The position numbers were made by a program, and so were the translations under genes. DNA of 34,274 nt from a virus. Below are positions 1-8,132 of this stretch, one piece after another. The stretch spans positions 1 to 34,274 of the IMG/VR virus record IMGVR_UViG_3300030419_002996. One strand, given 5' to 3'. The notes under the pieces are model-generated. The model did not search any database. It worked only from the letters and a program-made list of their open reading frames with translations, and was not told where the DNA came from. The stretch's first letter is position 1; every line of letters begins with the position of its first letter.

Positions 1-2
1 GT

Positions 3-1244
3 GGTAATTCTGGATCCTATCTATATAATTGTCCAGGTGGTGCAGGAACAAGAGTTGCTGTAGCGGTTGGAGATTACTATGTAGTAGCAACCGCGGGTGG
101 AGACTTCTACTGTAGTACTTCTTATACATTAACAGTTGGTGATGGTATAGTAGGTGTTAGTGCTGCAAGTGCTGATGCTTCCGTAGTTGGTGACTGGTCT
201 ATTATAGATTATGGTGCTGAATCGGTAACAAGTATTACAAATGCGTTTGGAACGTTTGTTACAGGTACAGCTAATTCAACAGCTAATGGTGCTGTTAATT
301 TAGGAACAATAGATTTATCAGCAACTGGTACTAAAAACTCAACTACATTCTTACGTGGTGATAATACCTTTAATACAGCAGTTACATCGTTAACATTAGG
401 ATCTGATTCTGGTAGTACAAGTGCTATAACTACAAGTGGTACATTCACAATTGAAGGTGGAACTAATGTAACAACATCAGGTACAGGTACAACTATAACA
501 ATTAACTCTACTGATCAATATGAAGGTACAGTTACTTCAGTTGGTATCACAGATGGTTACTTAATAGATACTTCAGGTACTAACCCAGTAACAACTTCAG
601 GAACAATAACCGTCGATGTTGATTTATCTGAATTAACAGACATGACAGAAACTATTACAACTTCTGATGAATTTGTAGTACTTGATGTTTCTGAAACTGG
701 TAAAGATGAAGGTAAAAGAAAATTAATATCAGAAGTAATATCTGATTTAGATATAAAAACTGGTAGTGGATTTGTTACATCTATAACAGCTACAAGTCCT
801 GTAACAGCCTCAGCTTCAACTGGAGCAGTTACAGTAGCTATTAATGATGCGACAGGAACTACACCAGGTAAAGCAGCTGTACAAGCAGGTGCTGGAATAA
901 GTGTATCAGATTCTTCTGGTGTATATACAGTAGCATTAGCTTCTGGATCAATTGGTTCATTTAATGGAAACCTTGACAGTGGAACAAGTGGTATTGATAG
1001 AGCAGAAGCTGGTGGATATACAACATTTGATTGTACAACTACTACTCTGATAGGAGCTGGTGCTGCAGGAACAGACTGTATGGTTGAAGTATATCAAGTT
1101 GCAGATAATGATCCAAGCCCAGATACTCCAGCAGGAAGTACAGTTTATCCAGTTGTATATAGAGATGCTGACGAAGTATTTATCAAATTCAAAGGAAGTG
1201 TTGCAAATGGTAAATATGGAGTAATGCTAAGAGATATTGGATAA
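3..1244 (+). CDS. Tail-fibre-like protein, 5' end missing
   Basis: The reading frame is open from the third base of the window to a TAA at 1242-1244, so this is the last 413 residues of a larger protein. The ATG at 642 is internal, because the frame upstream of it has no stop and the same composition. The protein is rich in Gly, Ser and Thr. It carries motifs typical of phage fibre shafts: DLSATGTKNSTTFLRGDNTF (near 309-368), VTSVGIT and NPVTTSGTIT (about 531-612). These motifs recur in the next gene. The C-terminal part (from about residue 360) looks like a compact beta domain ending KYGVMLRDIG. Its role is probably host adhesion or a side fibre on the virion. The family is inferred from composition and repeats, and the missing N-terminus, which would show how it attaches, lies outside the window. 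Confidence 0.8.
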   Translation, partial: GNSGSYLYNCPGGAGTRVAVAVGDYYVVATAGGDFYCSTSYTLTVGDGIVGVSAASADASVVGDWSIIDYGAESVTSITNAFGTFVTGTANSTANGAVNLGTIDLSATGTKNSTTFLRGDNTFNTAVTSLTLGSDSGSTSAITTSGTFTIEGGTNVTTSGTGTTITINSTDQYEGTVTSVGITDGYLIDTSGTNPVTTSGTITVDVDLSELTDMTETITTSDEFVVLDVSETGKDEGKRKLISEVISDLDIKTGSGFVTSITATSPVTASASTGAVTVAINDATGTTPGKAAVQAGAGISVSDSSGVYTVALASGSIGSFNGNLDSGTSGIDRAEAGGYTTFDCTTTTLIGAGAAGTDCMVEVYQVADNDPSPDTPAGSTVYPVVYRDADEVFIKFKGSVANGKYGVMLRDIG

Positions 1245-1272
1245 CAATAATTAAATAAAATAAAAACGAGGT

Positions 1273-4200
1273 ATGCCTATAAATTTTTTAAATGACTCGC
1301 AAGTTCTAGGTAGTTTATCTATATCTGAAGATGGTAGTAATGCTACAGTACTTTCTGAAAGTGCTAGTGGTGATTTTACTATTGATGCTGTAGATGATAT
1401 TAGATTAGATGCAGGTGGTGGTGATATTGCTTTAAGGGATGATGATGTAGAATTTGGAAGAATAACAAATAATAGTGGGTCAGGAATTATATTTAAATCA
1501 TCAGCAACTAATAGTGGTATCTATATACAACCAAACGGAACAGGTAATGTATATTGTGAAACAGATACTCTTATTGTATCGGCAGATGAATCTGAACCAG
1601 CTAAGTTTTTATTAAGAGCTGACCAAGGAGATGATGATGGTGATGATTGGTATATGATTAATCAAACTGATAATGATTTAGAATTTACTAATACTATTTC
1701 AGGTTCTCAAGTTACACATTTCTCAATTACACCAAATGCTACAGTCGCAGATTCTTATGCAACTTTTGCAGGAAATATAAAGATGACTGCAGAAGGTCAT
1801 TTTGGAGCGGCTGATAATCTTTACATTGGGGGTGCAACACCTGGAACTGACCATACATATATAGGAGACAGCGGTAGAAATGTTACAATATATAATGGAG
1901 CTACATTCACCGTAGCAAGTGGGGCTACAAGTTTAGGAAGTACTTTATCTATATCCACTATTGCCGAAGTAGGTTCTGATACAGACAAATTCTTAATGTC
2001 GGATTCAGGTACAGTTAAGTATGTAACAGGTGCAAATCTTAGAAGTTACATAGGTGCAGGGACAGGAAGTGGTAATGTTTCTAATACAGGAACACCAGCT
2101 AACAACCAAGTTGCTATTTGGACGGATGCAACTACTATTGAAGGGGATAGTGACTTAACATTTGATGGAAGTGACTTAACTGTAGGAGGAGACGTAATAG
2201 TAAATGGTTCTCATTTAGTTTTAGCAAATGGCACAACATATGCAGCAGCTACAGATTATTTATATATTGGAGGTAGTGGATTAGATAATGCTGATGGCGC
2301 TATATATATAGGTAACAAAGGAGATGATAGTGGATATGGTTGGAGATTTCTTTATAAAGGAAGTCTTTCTGGTAATAATAATAAATTAATTATTCAATCT
2401 GAAAACTCTAGTTCTGCTGTAGATGCCTTAACCTTTACACAAGATGGTGCATCAACTTTTGCAAGTGCAGTAACATTGTCTACTATAGCTGAAGTTGGTA
2501 GTGATACAGATAAATTCCTAATGTCTGATAGTGGTGTAGTTAAATACGTAACAGGAGCCAATTTAAGATCTTATATTGGAGCAGGGACAGGAAGCGGGAG
2601 TGTAACTTCTGTGGCAGTTTCTGCAGGAACGGGTATATCAATTTCAGGATCACCTATCACAAGTAGCGGTACTATAACAGTTACTAACACAGCGCCAGCA
2701 ACTATAGACGGGAGCGGTACAGGTAACAAAGTTACTAAATGGTCAGATTCAGATACTCTTACAGATTCTAGTATTACTGATGATGGTACTGATGTAAATT
2801 TTATATCACCAATAATTATAACAGATTCTTTAGCTGATTATTCAACTCCATTTATCACATTATGGAATGATACAAATGGTGGAGGTGCAGGATTTGAATT
2901 TAGTGATCAAGCAACATCACGCGCTCAAAAAGGATATTTAACATTCTATCACTCAGATGGATCATCACAAGGCGGTGGAGCTTCTCTACATGCAACAAGT
3001 ACTGAAACTGATTTTGTTATGGTTGTTGGAGGTCCTTCGACTAATGGTAGATTTTCAGTATACAGTGGAGCTAGTAATGCAGAACCTGACTATGGGTTTT
3101 ATGATGACCAAGATACAGGAATGTTACGACCAAGTGCTAATGCTCTTAGATTTGTAACAGGTGGTACAGCAGTTTTAGATTTAGATAGTTCACAAAATGC
3201 AAGTTTGGCAGGAACAATGACCATTGGTAGCATAACTGAAGTTGGTAGTGATACTGACAAATTTCTTATATCAGATTCAGGTGTAGTTAAATATGTTACT
3301 GGAGCTAATCTAAGATCTTATATAGGAGCTGGTACAGGAAGTGGTACAGTAACAAGCGTAGAATTAACTGGAGGAGAAGGAGTAGATGTATCAGTTACAT
3401 CAGGAGCTAATCCTATTACTAGTAGTGGGAATTTAACACTTACTTTAGATTTAGATGAATTAACTACTAGTACTAATTCTGCTTTTGCAGATTTCTTTCC
3501 TATTGTAAATTCATCAGGTGCTCAATATAAAATTGCTCCAAGTGATATTGATTTATCTACTATGAATAATGATAGTGGTTGGACAACAAATAGTGGTACA
3601 GTAACAAGTGTAGGAATTACCGCTGGTACAGGAATAAGTGTATCTGGTTCTCCAGTTACAGGATCAGGAAGTATAACTGTTACAAATACAGCGCCCGCTA
3701 CAATAGATGGTAGTGGTGCTGCAAATCAAGTTGCATATTGGTCAGATAGTGATACATTAACTGGTAGTAATGATTTAACTTATAATGGTACTACTTTAGC
3801 ATTAGCAGGAGATAATGAAGTTTTACAAATAGGAACTGGCGGAACAGGAACAACTAGTTTATTTGCTTGGACTGGATCTACTTTTTATATTCAACAAGAT
3901 AGTGCTTCAGGTGCTATTCAAGTAGAAACAGATAATTTTCTTGTTAAAAATCATGGCGCTGGAGAAACATATATCGAAGCAACAGATGGTGGTTCAGTAG
4001 ATTTATATCACAATAATGTTAAGACATTTGAAACAACTGCTACTGGCGCTACAGTTACAGGAGATATAAGTATTACAGGAGGTGATATTACTACAAACGG
4101 AGTACAAACATTTAGTAATAGCAGTAGCTCAGACGCTTTATTAATAGGTGATACAACTGGTGGTGATACAATATCTACTATTGATTTATGGGTGATGGGC

Positions 4201-4698
4201 TCTAGTCAAGCACAAGTAGAAGATGGCGCTGTTATAATACAAAATAGTGCTACTCTTCAATTAAACTCTGGAAGTGATATAGCTTTAAATGGAGATGCTA
4301 ATATAAGATTAGATGCTTCAATTGCAGCTAATCAATCTTCAGGTATAGTATTGCCTTTAGGTTCTACAAGTGTAACTGTAAATAAAGTTTATTATTGGAA
4401 ATCAAGTGGTGCATGGGAATTAACTGATGCAGATACAGAATCAAAAACAAATGGTTTGCTTGCTTATGCAAATTCTTCTGGAACAGCTAGCAGTAATCGT
4501 ATGGTATTAAAAGGAATAGTATTTGATAGTGGTCATGGATTTACAGTAGGCGCTCCATTATATATTTCTACTACTGCTGGTGATCTTACTACTACTGCTC
4601 CAAGCGGAACTGCAGATTGTGTAAGAGTAGTTGGATATGCAATAACTTCAGATGAAATTTATTTCTGTCCAGATAATACATGGGTTAAAGTATCATAA
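1273..4698 (+). CDS. Large repeat-rich tail fibre / receptor-binding protein
   Basis: This 1141-residue protein is Gly/Ser/Thr/Asp-rich and has no predicted membrane segment. Its middle holds three copies of a 36-residue unit beginning EVGSDTDKFL and ending IGAGTGSG (1966-2073, 2491-2598, 3238-3345). It also holds two copies of a longer unit with GTGIS, SGSP and VTNTAPATIDGSG (2599-2763, 3595-3762). The last ~130 residues form a distinct domain with motifs such as GAPLYISTTAGDLTTTAPSG and VRVVGYAI, ending DNTWVKVS. From memory, such endings cap many marine phage fibres. The protein probably forms a trimeric beta-rich fibre that recognises the host surface. It follows the partial fibre gene after 28 bases and shares the VTSVGIT-type motifs with it, which suggests duplication or domain exchange. 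The ATG at 1273 follows a stop by a short AT-rich spacer ending GAGGT. Confidence 0.85.
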   Translation: MPINFLNDSQVLGSLSISEDGSNATVLSESASGDFTIDAVDDIRLDAGGGDIALRDDDVEFGRITNNSGSGIIFKSSATNSGIYIQPNGTGNVYCETDTLIVSADESEPAKFLLRADQGDDDGDDWYMINQTDNDLEFTNTISGSQVTHFSITPNATVADSYATFAGNIKMTAEGHFGAADNLYIGGATPGTDHTYIGDSGRNVTIYNGATFTVASGATSLGSTLSISTIAEVGSDTDKFLMSDSGTVKYVTGANLRSYIGAGTGSGNVSNTGTPANNQVAIWTDATTIEGDSDLTFDGSDLTVGGDVIVNGSHLVLANGTTYAAATDYLYIGGSGLDNADGAIYIGNKGDDSGYGWRFLYKGSLSGNNNKLIIQSENSSSAVDALTFTQDGASTFASAVTLSTIAEVGSDTDKFLMSDSGVVKYVTGANLRSYIGAGTGSGSVTSVAVSAGTGISISGSPITSSGTITVTNTAPATIDGSGTGNKVTKWSDSDTLTDSSITDDGTDVNFISPIIITDSLADYSTPFITLWNDTNGGGAGFEFSDQATSRAQKGYLTFYHSDGSSQGGGASLHATSTETDFVMVVGGPSTNGRFSVYSGASNAEPDYGFYDDQDTGMLRPSANALRFVTGGTAVLDLDSSQNASLAGTMTIGSITEVGSDTDKFLISDSGVVKYVTGANLRSYIGAGTGSGTVTSVELTGGEGVDVSVTSGANPITSSGNLTLTLDLDELTTSTNSAFADFFPIVNSSGAQYKIAPSDIDLSTMNNDSGWTTNSGTVTSVGITAGTGISVSGSPVTGSGSITVTNTAPATIDGSGAANQVAYWSDSDTLTGSNDLTYNGTTLALAGDNEVLQIGTGGTGTTSLFAWTGSTFYIQQDSASGAIQVETDNFLVKNHGAGETYIEATDGGSVDLYHNNVKTFETTATGATVTGDISITGGDITTNGVQTFSNSSSSDALLIGDTTGGDTISTIDLWVMGSSQAQVEDGAVIIQNSATLQLNSGSDIALNGDANIRLDASIAANQSSGIVLPLGSTSVTVNKVYYWKSSGAWELTDADTESKTNGLLAYANSSGTASSNRMVLKGIVFDSGHGFTVGAPLYISTTAGDLTTTAPSGTADCVRVVGYAITSDEIYFCPDNTWVKVS
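1966..2073 (+). repeat. Fibre repeat unit, copy 1 of 3
   Basis: This encodes the 36-residue unit running from EVGSDTDKFL to IGAGTGSG. Copies 2 and 3 lie at 2491-2598 and 3238-3345. The protein sequences are almost identical. Confidence 0.9.
2491..2598 (+). repeat. Fibre repeat unit, copy 2 of 3
   Basis: This is the same 36-residue unit as at 1966-2073 but with many synonymous codon changes, for example the Ser codon TCT in copy 1 against AGT here. It is followed directly by the longer GTGIS/SGSP unit. Confidence 0.9.
3238..3345 (+). repeat. Fibre repeat unit, copy 3 of 3
   Basis: This is the third copy of the 36-residue unit, with Ile in place of Met after KFL. It is followed by a variant linker (GTVTSVELTGGEG) that resembles the linker near 531-612 in the upstream fibre gene. 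Confidence 0.9.
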
Positions 4699-4701
4699 AT
4701 T

Positions 4702-5403
4702 ATGGCAACAAAAACAGTAGATAAATGGGGAATGGTAGGATACAGTGGTACTACTTCTTTTGCTAATACTAGAGGTGCATCCACAGGTAATACTTTATCA
4801 AATAATAATAGTACTGTTAATCAAAGATATATATACAGCTATTTTTTCTCAGGTGGTAAAGGTAGTGAATGGACACTTAATAGAGGATTTTTTGCTTTTG
4901 ATATGACAACTTATCAAACTGGTTATACAATATCAGATTTAAAATTTTATTATAAACCTACAACCTCAGGTACTGGAACATGTAAAGTAGCTATAGTTAA
5001 ATCAACAGCTCAAGGTGATGCCGATGCTAATTTAACAACAGCAGATTATGATAGTTTTGATGATAGTGTAACTTATGGTGCTACTGATGGCTCGTTGGTA
5101 TGGCAAGATAGTACAACTTTAAGTTATTTTGATTTAAATTCAACAGCAATAAGCGCTATAACTAGTACTGGTTATCTTAAATTATGTATATTAGAGTGGA
5201 CAAATGATTATAGTGATAACGCTCCTTTTGCTGCTACTAATGTTTCTGGTTATGGAAATGGTAGTATAGGAAATAGATTTTATTTAGATTTTACTGCTAC
5301 ACCCACAGGTTATGGAAATGATGTAATAGGTGTATCATCTTCTAATATTGACGAAGTAATTAGTGTGGCAAGTACTAGTATAAGTGAAATTATAGGAACA
5401 TAG
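4702..5403 (+). CDS. Fibre-associated beta-rich protein
   Basis: This 233-residue protein starts 3 bases after the fibre gene's stop, so the two are surely co-transcribed. Residues ~60-200 alternate hydrophobic strands with Gly/Ser/Asp turns (RGFFAFDMT, LKFYYKPT, LKLCILEW, RFYLDFTA). That looks like a single beta-sandwich of the carbohydrate-binding kind. The C-terminal ~30 residues contain a regular VIGVSS-NIDEVISVAS-SISEIIG pattern, which resembles short repeats at the ends of other phage tail proteins. The likely role is a distal fibre or carbohydrate-binding component. No catalytic motif is visible. The stop is TAG followed at once by an in-frame TAA. Confidence 0.75.
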   Translation: MATKTVDKWGMVGYSGTTSFANTRGASTGNTLSNNNSTVNQRYIYSYFFSGGKGSEWTLNRGFFAFDMTTYQTGYTISDLKFYYKPTTSGTGTCKVAIVKSTAQGDADANLTTADYDSFDDSVTYGATDGSLVWQDSTTLSYFDLNSTAISAITSTGYLKLCILEWTNDYSDNAPFAATNVSGYGNGSIGNRFYLDFTATPTGYGNDVIGVSSSNIDEVISVASTSISEIIGT

Positions 5404-5413
5404 TAAAAAATAT

Positions 5414-5428
5414 TAAAAACAAGTAATA
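5414..5428 (+). repeat. 15-base intergenic repeat, copy 1
   Basis: TAAAAACAAGTAATA occurs here and again, identically, at 29059-29073. Both copies lie a few bases after a TAG-TAA stop pair. Confidence 0.6.
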
Positions 5429-5443
5429 ATAAAAGATAAGGAT

Positions 5444-5477
5444 TAATAGGTATTTTTTTGGTTTACCTTACCTATTA
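5444..5477 (+). terminator. Candidate stem-loop after fibre operon
   Basis: The arms TAATAGGTA and TACCTATTA are perfectly complementary around a 16-base loop. The stem is AT-rich and no clear T-run follows directly, so termination would be weak. It could equally be part of a switch with the GGTTTAC/GTAAACC pair. Confidence 0.35.
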
Positions 5478-5526
5478 TATCTCAAGAACAATTAATAGTA
5501 AACCATAATTTTTTAAATTTATAACA

Positions 5527-5994
5527 ATGGCAGATAAATTTTTACAAATCAAAATGGATGGCGGTGATGTTTTACCACTTAAGATTGATGATGTGGTAAC
5601 TATCGCAGCAACGTCAGCTGCTGATGTATGTACCGTTACACTTACGTATAGTAATGGTGGTACTGCAGTTTTAACTTCAGTAACAGCAGGAGCGTCAGTA
5701 TATGTACCGCAAAGCGCTTCTAACCTTGTAGAGCTTAAAAGAACTCTATGGAACATCATTACAAATTCAGTATCTCAACCTTGGAACCAACCAATTTATG
5801 GTGGATCAGGATACGCATGGGATAACTGGAGCGTAGAGCCTGCGTCATCACAAGCTAGTTCTTACTATGCTCAAGATGCAAATCCAGCAGGATCTTCAAC
5901 TTTTGCAGCTAAGCAAGGAGGGATCTTACCGGGTAGAAACAATGCAGGAGCAGACGGAGATTGTACAGCTCTAATTTGGAGTACTATTACATAG
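5527..5994 (+). CDS. Probable abundant small virion protein
   Basis: This 155-residue protein is not recognised. The N-terminal ~75 residues (ADKFLQIKMDGGDVLPLKIDDVV onward) read as a small beta barrel with alternating Val/Thr/Leu. The C-terminal half is rich in Trp, Tyr, Ser and Ala and ends CTALIWSTIT. Codon use is visibly richer in G and C at third positions than in the adjacent fibre genes and resembles the major capsid gene, which suggests high expression. It has its own 123-base leader with inverted repeats. Likely roles are a head decoration or tail-tip protein. This rests on codon use and context, not on homology. The gene ends TAG-TAA. Confidence 0.65.
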   Translation: MADKFLQIKMDGGDVLPLKIDDVVTIAATSAADVCTVTLTYSNGGTAVLTSVTAGASVYVPQSASNLVELKRTLWNIITNSVSQPWNQPIYGGSGYAWDNWSVEPASSQASSYYAQDANPAGSSTFAAKQGGILPGRNNAGADGDCTALIWSTIT

Positions 5995-6030
5995 TAATAC
6001 AATTTTTATTAACCTTTAAAACCAAAACCA

Positions 6031-6321
6031 ATGACGTTTTATTATCAGACTAAAACGTGGAATAGTCAACCACAAATCACCGAAGAAACTATTAACTTAT
6101 GGAAACATCTTGCAGATAAATCAAACTGGAGGATAGTTCAATTAGCTAACGGTTTCTATCAAACCGAGTACCAAAGTCCTGAAAAGGAAGATACTTGGAT
6201 CGACGTAACCCGAAGAGAAACTATTGAAGGCGCAGAAACTGCTATTGATGGATCAGTAGCGCATTACGCTAAGAAAGTAGATTTCTTAAAAGGACCAAAA
6301 GTCGTGAAAACCTTTAAATAA
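6031..6321 (+). CDS. Small hypothetical protein upstream of groEL
   Basis: This 96-residue protein is not recognised. It reads as a mixed alpha/beta domain (FYYQTKTWNSQPQITEETIN, then NWRIVQLANGFYQTEYQSP) with a Lys-rich end. It has no membrane segment or signal peptide. A segment of about 25 residues beginning WRIVQL resembles a strand-turn-strand that could bind a partner. Codon use is similar to the preceding 155-residue gene, and the gene sits 19 bases before groEL, so the three are probably co-expressed. Confidence 0.65.
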   Translation: MTFYYQTKTWNSQPQITEETINLWKHLADKSNWRIVQLANGFYQTEYQSPEKEDTWIDVTRRETIEGAETAIDGSVAHYAKKVDFLKGPKVVKTFK

Positions 6322-6340
6322 AATTAAATCAATTTGAATT

Positions 6341-7891
6341 ATGTCCAATAAACTTGTGAAACATCTTAACTTCGGTCAAGATGCAAAAGATCAAATATTT
6401 GAAGGGATAAATAAACTCACTAAAGCTGTTAGCTCCACACTCGGAGCTAGCGGCAAGTGTGTTATCCTAGAAGATGATCAAGGAAAACCCATTATCACCA
6501 AAGATGGTGTAACTGTTGCTAATTCAATAGTATTATTTGATGCTGTTGAAAATATGGGCGCAACATTAATAAAAGAAGCTGCAAGAAAAACTGTAGAAGA
6601 AGCCGGTGATGGTACTACTACAGCTACAGTATTAGCTCAAGCTATATTGCAAGAAGCAGATAAAAAAGAAATTAATACTAGACAATTAAAAGAGGGTATT
6701 AATTCAGGTGTAAAAAAAGTTATAGATTATTTAGAATCCATTAAAATTGAAGTCACTGGCGATATGATTGATCAAGTTGCCACTATTTCTGCAAATAATG
6801 ACCAAGAATTAGGTAAACTAATTGGAGGTGCATTTAAAAGTGTAGACAAAACAGGTGTCGTAATAATGGAAGAATCTAGAGATTTAACTTCATCCGTTAA
6901 AATTATTGATGGAATGCAATTTGATAGACCTTTAAAGAGTTTACATTTTGCTACAGATCAAAATAAAGGCGTTGCCGAATTAAATAATCCTCTTGTTCTA
7001 GTAGTTGAATCTAAAATAGAAAACATACGAAAAATACAGAATGTATTAGAGTATGCTATAAAAAATAAAAAAGCCTTATTTATAATTGCTGATGTAGAAC
7101 CTCAAGTTTTAGCAGCGCTAGCAATGAATAAAATGAAAGGCAATATTAAGGTATGTATTGTAGATGCTCCAGTATATGGATTTACTAAAAAAGAAAAGTT
7201 AAATGATTTAGCTTTAATGACTGGCGCTACTGTTATAAATGAAGATTTAGGAGATGATATGGATTTAATAGATCCAAATTATTTGGGAAAAGCTAAGAAA
7301 ATAATAAGTAATAAAGAAAACACTATAATACAAGTAGAGGAAACTCCAGAAGCAGTAAAGGATTTGATTGAAGAAATTCAAGCAAAACAAGCCGTAGAAA
7401 AAGTTCCTGCCTATAAAATAGCACATGAAAAAAGACTTGCGTTATTAGCTGCAAAAGTAGCCGTGGTTAAAGTAGGTGCTAGCTCTGAAATTGAATTAAA
7501 AGAAAAGAGTGATAGAGTCGAAGATGCTATTTGTGCTACAAAAGCCGCGATAAAAGAAGGTATAGTTCCAGGTGGTGGTATTGCATTGTTAAATGCCGCT
7601 GAGTATATAGAAGAAAACAATGAAGCTGAAAAGATTTTAGCTAGAGCAATAATTTCTCCTTATAAAATTATACTTGAAAATGCTGGATTAGAGCCAAAAT
7701 TACCTAAGAAACATGGTTTTGGTATCGACGTGGTTACGGGAAATATGGTAAATATGATCGATAATGGTATAATTGATCCATTATTGGTAACAAAAAGCGC
7801 ATTATTAAATGCGGCTTCTGTAGCAAGTACTATTTTATCAACTGATTGTATAATAAATAATATTAGATTACATGAGGGCGATAGGAAATAA
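6341..7891 (+). CDS. groEL: Phage-encoded GroEL chaperonin
   Basis: This 516-residue group I chaperonin folds proteins inside a ring capped by GroES. ATP-site signatures are intact: ITKDG with Asp55 (E. coli Asp52), GDGTTTATVLAQA with Asp90 (E. coli Asp87), RVEDA with Asp395 (E. coli Asp398), and PGGG near 410-413. The N-terminal TLGASGK replaces the usual TLGPKGR. The apical domain keeps GMQFDR (191-196) but then diverges (PLKSLHFATD), so the E. coli substrate-contact residues Tyr199 and Tyr203 become Leu and His. The protein is about 30 residues shorter than E. coli GroEL and lacks the Gly-Gly-Met tail, ending RLHEGDRK. It overlaps groES by 20 bases. It sits in the virion-protein region, which suggests it folds phage proteins. 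All domains are complete, so this is not a pseudogene. Confidence 0.97.
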   Translation: MSNKLVKHLNFGQDAKDQIFEGINKLTKAVSSTLGASGKCVILEDDQGKPIITKDGVTVANSIVLFDAVENMGATLIKEAARKTVEEAGDGTTTATVLAQAILQEADKKEINTRQLKEGINSGVKKVIDYLESIKIEVTGDMIDQVATISANNDQELGKLIGGAFKSVDKTGVVIMEESRDLTSSVKIIDGMQFDRPLKSLHFATDQNKGVAELNNPLVLVVESKIENIRKIQNVLEYAIKNKKALFIIADVEPQVLAALAMNKMKGNIKVCIVDAPVYGFTKKEKLNDLALMTGATVINEDLGDDMDLIDPNYLGKAKKIISNKENTIIQVEETPEAVKDLIEEIQAKQAVEKVPAYKIAHEKRLALLAAKVAVVKVGASSEIELKEKSDRVEDAICATKAAIKEGIVPGGGIALLNAAEYIEENNEAEKILARAIISPYKIILENAGLEPKLPKKHGFGIDVVTGNMVNMIDNGIIDPLLVTKSALLNAASVASTILSTDCIINNIRLHEGDRK

Positions 7892-8132
7892 CTTAATAAT
7901 TAAAAAAATAGAAGAATCTAATCAAAAAACTAAAGGTGGATTAATTCTAACAGAAAAACAACGTGAAGATGTTAGATTTCAACAAGCAAAAGTTTTAGAA
8001 GTAGGTGATTCAGTGGTAGCGGTTAAAAAAAATGATTTAATTTATTTTGATAAATCCGCAGCACATAAGATTGAAATTGAAAAAGAACCATATCATGTCA
8101 TCAGACAAGAAAATGTGGTCGTTGTTTTATGA
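7872..8132 (+). CDS. groES: Phage-encoded GroES co-chaperonin
   Basis: This 86-residue protein is slightly shorter than bacterial GroES (about 97). The mobile loop is recognisable as TKGGLILTEKQ, with the GroEL-binding tripeptide Leu-Ile-Leu (24-26) in place of E. coli Ile-Val-Leu. The barrel signature VLEVGD follows, then a shortened roof region, and the end HVIRQENVVVVL matches the family's final strand. It starts inside the last 20 bases of groEL, and its TGA stop overlaps the next ATG (ATGA). The chaperonin pair and the following gene are therefore probably translationally coupled. It would close the phage GroEL ring, and whether it also works with host GroEL cannot be told from sequence. 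Confidence 0.94.
   Translation: MRAIGNNLIIKKIEESNQKTKGGLILTEKQREDVRFQQAKVLEVGDSVVAVKKNDLIYFDKSAAHKIEIEKEPYHVIRQENVVVVL

Larger units (their letters stand above)
5404..5526 (+). promoter_or_regulatory. Longest intergenic gap; possible control region
   Basis: This is the largest non-coding stretch in the window and lies between the fibre genes and a gene of different codon use. It holds a perfect 9-bp inverted repeat (5444-5452 with 5469-5477). It also holds a 7-bp pair, GGTTTAC (5460-5466) with GTAAACC (5498-5504), whose first arm lies in the loop of the first hairpin. The second pair is followed by a T-rich tract. A 15-base sequence (5414-5428) recurs at 29059-29073. A clear Bacteroidota promoter (TAnnTTTG) was not found, so the regulatory role is inferred from size and structure only. 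Confidence 0.4.

Noticed and set aside
209-448. Reverse-strand ORF in the fibre region
   Set aside because: It is the antisense of a repetitive coding sequence. All strong genes are on the + strand, and the predicted protein has no domain pattern.
642-1244. A separate gene starting at the ATG at 642
   Set aside because: The same frame is open all the way back to base 3 and has fibre-like composition, so 642 is an internal Met in a protein cut by the window edge.
2957-3157. Small + strand ORF inside the large fibre gene
   Set aside because: It lies wholly inside the 1141-codon frame and has no motif. The outer frame carries the repeats and is clearly the coding one.
1966-3345. CRISPR array or phase-variable DNA repeat
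   Set aside because: The repeats are in-frame protein repeats of 108 bases with many synonymous differences, and they are not short identical direct repeats with unique spacers.
1-5403. Diversity-generating retroelement target in the fibre genes
   Set aside because: No reverse transcriptase, template repeat or adenine-specific variable repeat pair was found in the window, though one could lie outside it.
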